Shown one piece after another: positions 17,702-26,098 of a DNA stretch of 64,000 nt. How positions within the stretch are numbered: the stretch's first letter is position 1; each line of letters opens with the position of its first letter. The stretch covers positions 1 to 64,000 of the forward strand of contig JBGAOY010000015.1 of the NCBI GenBank assembly GCA_044221555.1, given 5' to 3'. The stretch is from JAEUJM01 sp044221555 (GTDB lineage: Bacteria > Actinomycetota > Acidimicrobiia > Acidimicrobiales > DATDAH01). The notes below the pieces were generated by a model. It made no database searches, was not told the DNA's origin, and saw only the letters and a list, made by a program, of their open reading frames with translations. The position numbers were made by a program, and so were the translations under genes.

Positions 17702-18393
17702 CCACCGAGACCGAAGCGATCAACCCTGTGGGGCCCCCTGCATCCAGCGGGCTCAGCCGCCGCAAGTTCCTCGCGGTGAGCGGCATGACCGCCGGCGTGG
17801 CCGTCATCGCCGTCGCCTGCGGCAGCGACGACAACGCATCGGGCACCGACCCGACGACGGCCACCACGGCCGCCGCCGGTGGCAGCACGACGGTCACCGC
17901 AGGAGGTGGCGGGGGTGACCTCGCCATCGCCGCTGGCGCCGCCGGGCTCGAGGTGCTGGCCGTGAACACCTACGGGGCTGCGCTCGACGCGGCCACCGCC
18001 GGTGATCTCGGTGACGTGCCCCCCGCGGTCGCGGAGTTCGCGACCAAGGCCAAGGACCAGCATCAGGCCGCGCTGGACGCATGGAACGGCGTGCTCACGG
18101 ACAACGGCGAGTCGGCCGTGAGCGATCCGCCGGCCGACCTCGAGGCCACCGTCAACGACGCGTTCGCCGAGGTCACCGACGTCACCGGTGTCGCCGAGTT
18201 GGCGTTGATGCTCGAGGGCATCGCCGCGGACACGTACCTGGACGCCCAGTCCATGCTGGAGGGCGGCGATGCCAAGCAGTTGGCGGGCTCGATCCAGGTG
18301 GTCGATCGCCAGCACATCGCGATCCTCAACTACGTCCTGGGTGAGTATCCCGTGCCCGACACCTTCCAGTCGGCGGAGAACTCCGTCCTCTAG
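17698..18393 (+). CDS. Tat-exported ferritin-like lipoprotein
   Basis: The 231-residue protein starts with a Tat signal LSRRKFLAVSGM (residues about 18-29) ending in the lipobox-like AVAC, so it is probably a lipid-anchored Tat substrate. A Ser/Thr/Gly-rich linker (GSDDNASGTDPTTATTAA) leads to a four-helix ferritin-like domain with LEVLAVNTYGAAL, KAKDQHQAALDAW, LEGIAADTYLD and VVDRQHIAIL. It is homologous in plan to the preceding gene and coupled to it by ATGA, suggesting a heteromeric pair at the outer face of the membrane. Function inferred only from fold. Confidence 0.83.
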   Translation: MTTETEAINPVGPPASSGLSRRKFLAVSGMTAGVAVIAVACGSDDNASGTDPTTATTAAAGGSTTVTAGGGGGDLAIAAGAAGLEVLAVNTYGAALDAATAGDLGDVPPAVAEFATKAKDQHQAALDAWNGVLTDNGESAVSDPPADLEATVNDAFAEVTDVTGVAELALMLEGIAADTYLDAQSMLEGGDAKQLAGSIQVVDRQHIAILNYVLGEYPVPDTFQSAENSVL

Positions 18394-18402
18394 GTGGGCC
18401 TC

Positions 18403-18438
18403 GGGCGGGGATCGGGAGGGCGAACCCGGTCCCCGCCC
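18403..18438. terminator. Hairpin after the ferritin-like operon
   Basis: GGGCGGGGA (18403-18411) pairs with TCCCCGCCC (18430-18438), starting 9 bases after the stop at 18393. It is GC-rich with no T-run. Confidence 0.5.
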
Positions 18439-18450
18439 GGTGTGTGCTCG

Positions 18451-18490
18451 CGCACCCCGGATCGGTGCTGTGTAGCCGGTCCGGGGTGCG
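18451..18490. repeat. Second hairpin between ferritin and RCC1 genes
   Basis: CGCACCCCGGA (18451-18461) and TCCGGGGTGCG (18480-18490) are perfect 11-bp arms with an 18-base loop. It may complete the terminator or lie in the leader of the RCC1 gene. Confidence 0.5.
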
Positions 18491-18593
18491 TCGCGTCCCC
18501 GCCGCGGCCGGTGTGCTCGGGCCATTCGCCTCTGGCCCACCGCCGCCGGCGGGTCGACAGTGGAGGCACACCCTCGATGCAGGAGCGGTACTG

Positions 18594-19934
18594 ATGCTCT
18601 CCCACCGGCACGTCCCCCGACTCACCGCCGTGGCCGTGGCCCTTGCGGCCCTTGCCCTCGTGTCGTTCACCGCCGGCGCTTCGGCCGGCGCCGCGGGTCG
18701 CGGGTCCGCCCCTGCGCCCGTCGTGGAGACGGCACTGAGCGGTGTGGCCCACGTCACCACCGGCGAGAACCACAGCTGCGCCTTGATGGCCAGCGGCCAG
18801 GTGCGCTGCTGGGGTCGGAACGCCGACGGCCAGCTCGGTGACGGCACCCGCACGTCACGCAGCCGTCCCGTCACCGTGCTGAATGCCGCTGGGTCCGGCC
18901 CCCTCACCGGCGTGGCCCAGGTCATCGCCGGCGCGAACCACACCTGCGCCCGGTTGACCAACGGCAAGGCCAGCTGCTGGGGCGACAACGCCGACGGTCA
19001 ACTGGGTGACGGCACCACCACCGATCGCCTGCGACCCACGAAAGTGGTCGGCTCGTCGGGGACGGGCGCGCTCCGGACCATCACCCTGCTCACCGCCGAC
19101 GGCTCCCATTCGTGCGCCCTCCTCGCGTCGACCGAGGCGAGGTGCTGGGGGGACGACACGTACGGGGCCCTCGGCGACGGCCTCGGCAGCACCGGCGAGC
19201 GGGTGATCTCGGCCGTGCCCGTGGCCGTCGTCGCCACGACCGACCCCGGGTCGCTGACCGGCATCACCCACCTCGTCACCGGGGGCGGCCACTCCTGCGC
19301 CGTGCTCGCGAACGGGCAGGCCCGGTGCTGGGGCATCAACGGGTTCGGCGAGCTCGGCGACGGGGTCATCGGCATGGATGGCGCACCTCGACCGGTGGTG
19401 GTGCTCAACGGCACCGGGACCGGCCCCCTGACCGGCGTCAGCCTGGTGAGCGCCGGTGTGGCCCACAGCTGCGCGGTGATGACCAACGCTCGGGCCCGGT
19501 GCTGGGGTTCGGACACCGCGGACTACGTCCACTACGGGCAGCTGGGCACCCGCAGCGATTCGAGCTACCCCGCGACGGTCCTGAACAGCAGCGGCTCGGC
19601 GCCCCTCACCGGTGTGTCGATGATCCGGGCCGGTGACGGGCACACGTGCGCCCGCCTGTCGGCCGGCCTCGCAGCGTGCTGGGGGGCGAACTACGACGGC
19701 CGCCTGGGCATCGGCCGCAGCGGCATGGACGCCGACCGCGACGTCCCCGTGCTGGTGCAGAACACCGCCGGCACCGCCGCACTGACGGGTGTCTCCGAGG
19801 TCGCCGCCGGCGGCGCGCACAACTGCGCCCGCCTCTCGGCGGGTCTGGCGGCGTGCTGGGGCTCGAACTCGTACGGCCAGCTGGGCGACGGCACCCACAC
19901 GCAACGGACCCGGCCCGTGCTCGTCATCCTGTAG
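18594..19934 (+). CDS. Secreted RCC1-repeat protein with paired cysteines
   Basis: The 446-residue protein has a Sec signal peptide (hydrophobic residues about 10-30, cut near ASAGA) and seven tandem RCC1-type repeats forming a complete seven-bladed propeller. Each repeat has the form GxxHSCALxxxGxxxCWGxNxxGQLGDGT, so each carries two cysteines about 10-11 residues apart; the pattern suggests one disulfide per blade. The extracellular propeller may bind protein or glycan partners, but no enzymatic motif is visible. AGGAG eight bases before the ATG at 18594 decides the start. It is probably monocistronic. Confidence 0.88.
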   Translation: MLSHRHVPRLTAVAVALAALALVSFTAGASAGAAGRGSAPAPVVETALSGVAHVTTGENHSCALMASGQVRCWGRNADGQLGDGTRTSRSRPVTVLNAAGSGPLTGVAQVIAGANHTCARLTNGKASCWGDNADGQLGDGTTTDRLRPTKVVGSSGTGALRTITLLTADGSHSCALLASTEARCWGDDTYGALGDGLGSTGERVISAVPVAVVATTDPGSLTGITHLVTGGGHSCAVLANGQARCWGINGFGELGDGVIGMDGAPRPVVVLNGTGTGPLTGVSLVSAGVAHSCAVMTNARARCWGSDTADYVHYGQLGTRSDSSYPATVLNSSGSAPLTGVSMIRAGDGHTCARLSAGLAACWGANYDGRLGIGRSGMDADRDVPVLVQNTAGTAALTGVSEVAAGGAHNCARLSAGLAACWGSNSYGQLGDGTHTQRTRPVLVIL

Positions 19935-20009
19935 CGCCGCGTCGGCGGCCCGACCCCGCGACCCGTCGGGTTGGACCGCCGTCGCCACGTGCTGTGAGCA
20001 TGGCGCCGC

Positions 20010-21053
20010 ATGACTCGGGAGCGGTTGGTGGATCGGAGGCCGGCGCTGACCGCCGACGAGCTGGTGGCGGGCTTCGTGCCGCCTGCTCGTTTCGGGGGCG
20101 TCCGCTTCTCGAACTACGTCCCCAGCCCCGACCATCCCTCCCAGGCGGCCGCGCTCGGCTCCGTCGAGGCCTTCGGCCGTCGGGTCGCGTCGCCCGCCCC
20201 CGAACGGGCGCGGCGCTTCCGGCGCTCGCGCGATGCCGTCGCGTCAGAGCCGCCGGCGCTCTATCTCGACGGGGGCTACGGGGTGGGCAAGACCCACCTG
20301 ATCGCCGCCCTGTGGCACGCCACGAACCTGCCCGCGGCGTACCTGAGCTTCGGTGAGCTGACCGCGGTGATCGGGTTCGTGGGCATGGACGAGGCGGTGC
20401 GAGCGTTCTCCCGCTACCGGCTGCTGTGCATCGACGAGTTCGAGCTGGACGACGTGGCCAACACGTTGATGGCGGTCACCTTCCTGCGCCGCGTGCTGCC
20501 CTCGGAGGAGCGGCCCGACGGCACCCGCGTGGCCACCACCTCGAACTCGGTGCCCGACCGGTTGGGCGAGGGCCGGTTCGCGGCCGACGACTTCCGACGC
20601 GAGATCGCGGCCATCGCCGGCCACTTCACCGTGGTGCGCATCGACGGCCCCGACTACCGCGCCTCGTCGATCGTGCCCGTCGAGTCCCTCGATGACGCCG
20701 AGGTCGAAGCGGTGGTGGGCCGGGCCACCGGCCTGGTGACCGACGACGGCGTCGACGCGCTGCTGGCGCACCTGCGGGTCGTGCACCCCGTGCAGTTCGC
20801 GGCCCTGCTCGACGGCGTCGACACCGTCGTGCTGCGGGGGCTGCGTCCCATCGACAACCAGGGCGACGCGCTGTTGTTCGTCCATCTCGTCGACGAGCTC
20901 TACGACGCCGGTCTCACGGTGGCGGCGACGGGGTGCGGCGTGCACGACCTCTTCCCCGAGACGTACCGCCACGGCGGCTACCGCAAGAAGTACGGCCGCG
21001 CCGAGAGCCGCCTCACCGCGCTTCTGGCCGAGGCGACGGCGGCGACGGGCTGA
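20010..21053 (+). CDS. zapE: Cell division protein ZapE / AFG1-like ATPase
   Basis: This 347-residue protein has a Walker A GGYGVGKTHL (about residues 88-97), a Walker B LLCIDEFEL (about 138-146) and the AFG1 features RFSNYVPSPDHPSQ near the N-terminus and VATTSNSVPDRLGEG (sensor-1 region). The length is typical. In E. coli ZapE acts on the FtsZ ring under stress; in actinobacteria the role is less clear. No Shine-Dalgarno or -10 hexamer is visible before the ATG. It is convergent with the LLM oxidoreductase gene. Confidence 0.88.
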   Translation: MTRERLVDRRPALTADELVAGFVPPARFGGVRFSNYVPSPDHPSQAAALGSVEAFGRRVASPAPERARRFRRSRDAVASEPPALYLDGGYGVGKTHLIAALWHATNLPAAYLSFGELTAVIGFVGMDEAVRAFSRYRLLCIDEFELDDVANTLMAVTFLRRVLPSEERPDGTRVATTSNSVPDRLGEGRFAADDFRREIAAIAGHFTVVRIDGPDYRASSIVPVESLDDAEVEAVVGRATGLVTDDGVDALLAHLRVVHPVQFAALLDGVDTVVLRGLRPIDNQGDALLFVHLVDELYDAGLTVAATGCGVHDLFPETYRHGGYRKKYGRAESRLTALLAEATAATG

Positions 21054-21077
21054 TCGCCGATCACGTCGGCCTCGTTC

Positions 21078-21096
21078 CAGGAACGTCAGGTTCCTG
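21078..21096. terminator. Hairpin between convergent zapE and LLM genes
   Basis: CAGGAAC and GTTCCTG are 7-bp perfect arms around 5 bases, in the 91-bp convergent gap. Confidence 0.45.
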
Positions 21097-21144
21097 TCGA
21101 TGGGCGCAGCGGTGCGGGTCAGGCCCGACCGTGCCGAACGATGG

Positions 21145-22077
21145 CTACGTGCCGGCCAACCGAGCCACGACGGGGGCCAGGTCGTCCATGGAGTCGGCGC
21201 TGATGCCCAGGTAGCTGATCCCGAAGCGCTCGCGCTGCTCGACGAGGTCGTCGATGATCTGCTCGACGGTGCCGGCCAGCGAGTGGGGGCTGGACAGGGC
21301 CGCCTCCGGCGTGAGGCCGAACGCCGGGGCCAGCTGCTCGGCCAGCGCGGCGCGGTCGTCGGTGATGACGGCCAGGTGGATGCGCACCTGGAGCTCGATC
21401 TCGTCGAACCGCTCGCCGGCGGCATCGCGGATCCACTCGAGCTTCTCGGCGGTGTGCTCGGCGGTGCCGTCGGGGCCCACGGTGGCGTCGATGCGGCCCC
21501 CGTGGAGGTTGAAGTTCAGCCCGATGATGTCGGCCTCGCGGGCCGCGAGCTGGAGGATCTTGCGTCCGCCGCCGCCGACGAGGATCGGCGGATGGGGCCG
21601 CTGCACCGGTTTGGGCGAGCCCTCGAGGCCGGCGACGGTGTAGTGCTCGCCGGCGAGCGTGACCGGCCCGTCCGCGAACAGGCCCTTCAGCACGGCGATG
21701 GCCTCGGCCAGTCGCTCGATGCGCACGCCGGCCGGATCGAGCGGGATGCCCGCCTGCTCGTAGTCGGTGGTCATCCAGCCGGCACCGACGCCCAGCTCGA
21801 GGCGGCCGCCCGACAGCAGGTCGAGGGTGGCCGCCTCCTTGGCCAGCACGACCGGGTGCCGGTAGTCGTTGGCGTAGGTCAGCGCACCGATGCGCAGGGT
21901 GCTGGTGGCCGCGGCCGCGGCCATGAGCCCCACGGTGGGGGCGAACTGGGCGTCGAGGTGGTCGCCCATGGTGAAGGTGGAGAAGCCCAGGTCCTCGGCC
22001 TTGCGGGCGATGGACGCCCATTCGGCGGCGTCCGCCGCGTGGCCGACCTGGACACCGAACCGGAAGGGTCTGAGCAC
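21145..22077 (-). CDS. LLM class F420-dependent oxidoreductase
   Basis: This 310-residue luciferase-like (beta/alpha)8 protein shows FRFGVQVGHAADAAEW at the N-terminus, the substrate/cofactor segment FSTFTMGDHLD, the typical DLLSGGRLELGVGAGW (about residues 92-107) and PHPPILVGGGGRKIL. These fit the actinobacterial F420-binding LLM group; flavin use cannot be excluded. The substrate is unknown. The GTG start is set by a leaderless -10 (TACTCT) six bases away. It is divergent from the dienelactone hydrolase gene across 22 bases only. Confidence 0.88.
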   Translation of the reverse strand: MLRPFRFGVQVGHAADAAEWASIARKAEDLGFSTFTMGDHLDAQFAPTVGLMAAAAATSTLRIGALTYANDYRHPVVLAKEAATLDLLSGGRLELGVGAGWMTTDYEQAGIPLDPAGVRIERLAEAIAVLKGLFADGPVTLAGEHYTVAGLEGSPKPVQRPHPPILVGGGGRKILQLAAREADIIGLNFNLHGGRIDATVGPDGTAEHTAEKLEWIRDAAGERFDEIELQVRIHLAVITDDRAALAEQLAPAFGLTPEAALSSPHSLAGTVEQIIDDLVEQRERFGISYLGISADSMDDLAPVVARLAGT

Positions 22078-22083
22078 CCGCAG

Positions 22084-22093
22084 AGAGTACTTT
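22084..22093. promoter_or_regulatory. Overlapping back-to-back -10 elements (bidirectional leaderless promoter)
   Basis: Plus-strand TACTTT (22088-22093) lies 6 bases before the ATG at 22100. Minus-strand TACTCT (22089-22084) lies 6 bases before the GTG at 22077. The two hexamers overlap by two bases in a 22-base intergenic region. Confidence 0.6.
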
Positions 22094-22099
22094 CACGCC

Positions 22100-22903
22100 A
22101 TGTCAGACACCGCAGACCCGCTGGACGACTTCGAGGCGCGCATCGTCACCTACGACGGCGAGACCCGGACGGTGTTCCGCAAGGGCGAGGGCCCCGGTGT
22201 CATCGTCATCTCCGAGATCCCGGGCATCACCCCGGCCGTGGCCGACTTCGCCCGGCGGGTCGTCGACCTCGGGTGCACGGTGGCGATGCCGTCGCTGTTC
22301 GGCACGCCGGGCAAGCCGGTCTCGGTGCCCTACGCGGTCTCGTCGCTGGCCGGGGCGTGCGTGTCGAAGGAGTTCGCCACGTGGGCGGCGGGCCGGACCT
22401 CGCCCGTCACGGTGTGGCTCCGTCATCTCTCCCGCGACCTGCACGACGAGCTCGGTGGCCCGGGTGTGGGCGTGGTGGGCATGTGCCTGACGGGTGGCTT
22501 CGCGCTCGCCATGATGGTCGACGACGAGGTCGTGGCCCCGGTGCTCAGCCAGCCGTCCCTGCCGTTCCCGGTCGGCGCCCGCCGCAAGGCCGACCTCGGC
22601 ATCTCCGCGGAGGACCTGGCTCGGGTGAAGGAGCGGGTGGACGAGGGGATCTGCGTGCTCGGCCTGCGCTTCACGGGCGACCCGGTGATGCCCGCCGACC
22701 GCTTCGCCACCTTGCGCCGCGAGTTGGGCGACGGCTTCGTGGGTGTCGAGATCGACTCCTCCAAGGGCAACCCCCACGGCATCCCCACCAACGCCCACTC
22801 GGTGCTCACCGAGCACCTGGTGGACGAGCCGGGCCATCCCACCCACGATGCACTGAACCAGGTGCTCGACCTGTTCCGCGAGCGCCTGCTGGTCGACGTC
22901 TGA
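22100..22903 (+). CDS. Dienelactone hydrolase family protein
   Basis: The 267-residue alpha/beta-hydrolase has the DLH nucleophile motif GMCLTGGFAL with Cys129, an N-terminal half GPGVIVISEIPGITP and a C-terminal FRERLLVDV helix. DLH-type enzymes open lactone rings in aromatic catabolism, but the family also includes general esterases, so the substrate is not assigned. The C-terminal block GHPTHDALNQVLDLF holds a likely catalytic His. Leaderless ATG start, sharing its promoter region with the divergent LLM oxidoreductase. That suggests co-expression, perhaps in a shared catabolic step. Confidence 0.85.
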   Translation: MSDTADPLDDFEARIVTYDGETRTVFRKGEGPGVIVISEIPGITPAVADFARRVVDLGCTVAMPSLFGTPGKPVSVPYAVSSLAGACVSKEFATWAAGRTSPVTVWLRHLSRDLHDELGGPGVGVVGMCLTGGFALAMMVDDEVVAPVLSQPSLPFPVGARRKADLGISAEDLARVKERVDEGICVLGLRFTGDPVMPADRFATLRRELGDGFVGVEIDSSKGNPHGIPTNAHSVLTEHLVDEPGHPTHDALNQVLDLFRERLLVDV

Positions 22904-22997
22904 TCAAGGCCTGGACCGCTCGACGGCGCGTTTGGCCCGCGGGCAACGGCGCGGGTCGATGCCACGCGTGGCGAACCACAGCCATGTGACCCCCAGG

Positions 22998-23003
22998 TAG
23001 GGT
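22998..23003 (+). promoter_or_regulatory. Leaderless -10 (TAGGGT) of pcrA
   Basis: TAGGGT lies 7 bases before the GTG at 23011 and overlaps the alternative GTG at 23002, which makes 23011 the likelier start. Confidence 0.6.
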
Positions 23004-23010
23004 GAGCGCC

Positions 23011-25338
23011 GTGCCCCCCGATACACCGCCAGGCGATCTGTTCGCCGGGCCGGCCACGGGTCACCAGCTCCTCGAGGGGTTGAACCCCGCGCAGCAGGAA
23101 GCGGTCCTGCACCACGAGGGACCCCTGTTGGTGGTGGCCGGAGCGGGCTCCGGCAAGACCCGGGTGCTCACCCACCGCATCGCCCATCTGATCCACGAGC
23201 ACGGCGTGTCGCCGTTCGAGATCCTGGCCATCACCTTCACGAACAAGGCCGCCGACGAGATGAAGCAGCGGGTCGCCTCGCTGGTCGGGCCGGTCGCCGC
23301 CAAGATGTGGGTGTCGACGTTCCACTCGGCCTGTGTGCGCATCCTGCGTCGCGACGCGGCCCGGTTGGACTACCCCTCGTCGTTCACCATCTACGACCAG
23401 TCCGACGCCCGCCGGCTCACCGGCTACGTCATCCGCGACCTCAACCTGGATCCCAAGCGGTTCCCGCCGAGAGGTGTGCACGCCACCATCAGCGCGGCCA
23501 AGAACGACCTGGTCCGCGCCGACGAGTACGCCGACCGGGCCCAGGTGATCTACGAGCGCAAGGTGGCCGACGTGTACTCGGAGTACCAGCTGCGCCTGCG
23601 CCGGGCGGGGGCGATGGACTTCGACGACCTGCTCATGGTGGCCGTGGAGCTGTTCCAGAAGAACCCCGACGTGCTCGAGCACTACCGCCGGCGCTTCCGC
23701 CACATCATGGTGGACGAGTACCAGGACACGAACCGGGTGCAGAACGAGCTCGTGCTCCTCCTGGCCGGAGGCGGCCCGAGCGGTCCATCAGAGCGGGGAG
23801 GAGGCCACAGGAACGTGTGCGTGGTGGGCGACAGCGACCAGTCGATCTACCAGTTCCGCGGCGCCGACATCCGCAACATCCTGGAGTTCGAGGAGGCCTT
23901 CCCCGACGCCACCGTGATCGTCCTCGAGCAGAACTACCGGTCGACCCAGACCATCCTCGACGCCGCCAACGCGGTGATCGCCAACAACATGGGGCGCAAG
24001 CCGAAGGAGCTGTGGACCGACCAGGGCGGCGGCATGGCCATCGCCCGCTACCACGCCGACGACGAGGGCGACGAGAGCCAGTGGGTGGCCCACGAGATGT
24101 CGCGCCTGCACGACGACGGCGACGCCCGCTGGGGCGACTTCGCTGTGTTCTACCGCACGAACGCCCAGAGCCGCGTGATCGAAGAGCAGCTGATGCGCCA
24201 GGGCATCCCCTACAAGGTCATCGGCGGCACTCGCTTCTACGACCGGCGTGAGGTGAAGGACGCGCTCGCCTACATGAAGGCCGCGGTCAACCCCGTCGAC
24301 GAGGTGAGCATCAAGCGGATCCTCAACGTCCCCAAGCGGGGCATCGGTGACAGCACCATCGGTCGTCTCGACGCCTGGGCCAAGTCGCACGACGTGGCCT
24401 TCATCGACGCGCTGCGGGCGGCGACCGAGGCCGGCGTGAAGGGGACGGCGGTGAAGGGCATCGCCGCCTTCCTCGAGCTGTTCGACGACCTGGGCCGCGT
24501 CGCCGCCGACGGTCCGGCGCCGCTGCTGCAGGCCGTGCTCGACCGCACGGGGTACGCCGACGAGCTCGAGGCCGAGCACAGCGTCGAGGCCGAGGGGCGC
24601 CTCGAGAACCTGGCCGAGCTGGTGGGCGTGGCCCAGGACTTCGAGAGCGTCGACGAGTTCCTCGAGCAGGTCAGCCTGGTGGCCGACACCGACGAGCTCG
24701 ACGAGGACGATTCCTTCGTCGTGCTGATGACCCTGCACTCCGCAAAGGGCCTCGAGTACCCCAACGTGTTCCTCATCGGGCTCGAGGACGGGGTGTTCCC
24801 GCACCTGCGCTCGCTGGGCGAGCCCGACCAACTCGAGGAGGAGCGGCGCCTCTGCTACGTCGGCATCACCCGGGCCAGGGAGCGTCTGTTCCTCAGCCAC
24901 GCCTGGAGCCGGATGCTGTATGGCTCCACGCAGTACAACCCGCCCAGCCGCTTCCTCGACGAGATCCCCGAGGCGCTGGTCGAGGTGGTCGAGGGGAGCC
25001 GCGTCGTCGGTCGCCGGCGCCAGGCGTCGACCTTCGCCGGATCGGGCTCCGGCAGCGGGTCGGCCTCGTCGGGGTCGTCGTCGTACTCGTCTCACTCGCC
25101 GATCAGCGCGCATCGCGACGAGGTGGTCGAGCGGGCCCTTCGCCCGGCGCCTCCCACGCCGAGTGGTGCCGACGGGCTGGGACTCCGGGTGGGCGACGAC
25201 GTGCGCCACAACACCTTCGGCGAGGGCGTCATCATCGACATGGAGGGCACCGGCGACAAGACCCAGGCCACCGTGCACTTCCGCGACGTCGGCCAGAAGA
25301 TCCTGCTGCTCAGCTGGGCCCCGCTCGAGAAGGTGTAG
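23011..25338 (+). CDS. pcrA: ATP-dependent DNA helicase PcrA/UvrD1
   Basis: This 775-residue superfamily 1A 3'-5' helicase shows all motifs in order: Q-motif GLNPAQQEAV, Walker A AGAGSGKT (about residues 43-50), Ia ITFTNKAADEM, II VDEYQDTN, III GDSDQSIYQFRGAD, IV EQNYRST, V TLHSAKGLEYPNVFLIGLEDGVFPH and VI YVGITRARERL. The C-terminal GDDVRHNTFGEGVIIDMEG...ATVHF is the PcrA tudor-like module. A Ser/Gly-rich linker near 680-700 is lineage specific. Role: nucleotide excision repair and clearing of replication or transcription conflicts. GTG start by leaderless promoter; monocistronic. Confidence 0.96.
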   Translation: MPPDTPPGDLFAGPATGHQLLEGLNPAQQEAVLHHEGPLLVVAGAGSGKTRVLTHRIAHLIHEHGVSPFEILAITFTNKAADEMKQRVASLVGPVAAKMWVSTFHSACVRILRRDAARLDYPSSFTIYDQSDARRLTGYVIRDLNLDPKRFPPRGVHATISAAKNDLVRADEYADRAQVIYERKVADVYSEYQLRLRRAGAMDFDDLLMVAVELFQKNPDVLEHYRRRFRHIMVDEYQDTNRVQNELVLLLAGGGPSGPSERGGGHRNVCVVGDSDQSIYQFRGADIRNILEFEEAFPDATVIVLEQNYRSTQTILDAANAVIANNMGRKPKELWTDQGGGMAIARYHADDEGDESQWVAHEMSRLHDDGDARWGDFAVFYRTNAQSRVIEEQLMRQGIPYKVIGGTRFYDRREVKDALAYMKAAVNPVDEVSIKRILNVPKRGIGDSTIGRLDAWAKSHDVAFIDALRAATEAGVKGTAVKGIAAFLELFDDLGRVAADGPAPLLQAVLDRTGYADELEAEHSVEAEGRLENLAELVGVAQDFESVDEFLEQVSLVADTDELDEDDSFVVLMTLHSAKGLEYPNVFLIGLEDGVFPHLRSLGEPDQLEEERRLCYVGITRARERLFLSHAWSRMLYGSTQYNPPSRFLDEIPEALVEVVEGSRVVGRRRQASTFAGSGSGSGSASSGSSSYSSHSPISAHRDEVVERALRPAPPTPSGADGLGLRVGDDVRHNTFGEGVIIDMEGTGDKTQATVHFRDVGQKILLLSWAPLEKV

Positions 25339-25388
25339 CCGGTCCGGCCACCGTGGGGCGCGCCCTCCGTCAGCGTCGGGTGGCGGGG

Positions 25389-26033
25389 TCAGTTCTCGTC
25401 CGCGTCCTCGGTGGGGTCGGCGGTCCACAGGAAGCGGGCCGACGCGGTCGGGACCGTCGTGTTCGTGAACCCCTCGACCGTGTCGGGGATGTCGCGCAGG
25501 GTGAAGACGAACCGGAAGGTCTGCGCGTCGGGCGACTCGGTGACCGCGAACGCCTCCACGCCCCGTCGGGCGGCCGAGAGCCCGGCCAGCGTCCCTTGGA
25601 AGACGGTGCCGGTGGGGGTGAAGCCGTCGCAGTCGTGGAACGTGCCGCCGGTGCCCCGTTCGACCCGTACGTCGAGCAGCGACGCCAGCGACCCCTCGGC
25701 CTCGCTCGACAGGCTCACGGTCACGGGCAGCACGTTGCCGTCGTAGCTGACCACGATGCAGTCACGCTCGGGTCGGCCGGGGACCATGTCGTCGACGGCG
25801 AAGAGCGAGGTCCCGGAGTCGTCGTCGGTCAACTGGACCGAGCCTGCGGACAACTGGGCGTCGGCGTGCGCGTCGGTCGGCGTCAGCGCGGCCCGCGACC
25901 GGGTCACGACCAGGATGCTCACGATCAACAGCGCGATCGCGGTGGCCAGGGACCGAGCGGTCGTCCGACCGGTGCTGGCCTCCTCCTCGGCGATGTCGAT
26001 GGGGCCGTTCTCGCGTTCGAGGATCCGGCTCAT
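25389..26033 (-). CDS. TasA-like / SipW-cognate signal protein
   Basis: This 214-residue protein has a short cytosolic N-terminus, one hydrophobic helix (about residues 28-43) and a SipW-type junction TRSRAALTPTDAHADAQLSAGSVQLTDDDSG, giving a likely cut at SRA/A. The mature part is a beta-rich TasA/CalY-like domain with the conserved Cys pair around ERDCIVVSY and FHDCDGF. TasA-like proteins form extracellular fibres or matrix after SipW cleavage. AGGAG precedes the ATG. It is the last gene of a minus-strand unit with sipW and a GGDEF-EAL gene, and two tiny ORFs fill the gap before it. Confidence 0.78.
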   Translation of the reverse strand: MSRILERENGPIDIAEEEASTGRTTARSLATAIALLIVSILVVTRSRAALTPTDAHADAQLSAGSVQLTDDDSGTSLFAVDDMVPGRPERDCIVVSYDGNVLPVTVSLSSEAEGSLASLLDVRVERGTGGTFHDCDGFTPTGTVFQGTLAGLSAARRGVEAFAVTESPDAQTFRFVFTLRDIPDTVEGFTNTTVPTASARFLWTADPTEDADEN

Positions 26034-26098
26034 TCCGCCCGCTCCTGCCGACTTCGTCGCCGGGCCGCTCGGGCCCCGCCGTCGTACCTGCGGCTCAT
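26030..26098 (-). CDS. Candidate 22-codon mini-ORF overlapping the TasA-like start
   Basis: The ATG at 26098 overlaps the stop of the preceding mini-ORF as ATGA, and its TGA overlaps the TasA-like ATG at 26033 as ATGA. The peptide is Arg-rich and the downstream AGGAG lies inside it. It is more likely a translational coupler than a functional peptide; it may also be chance. Confidence 0.3.
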   Translation of the reverse strand: MSRRYDGGARAARRRSRQERAE

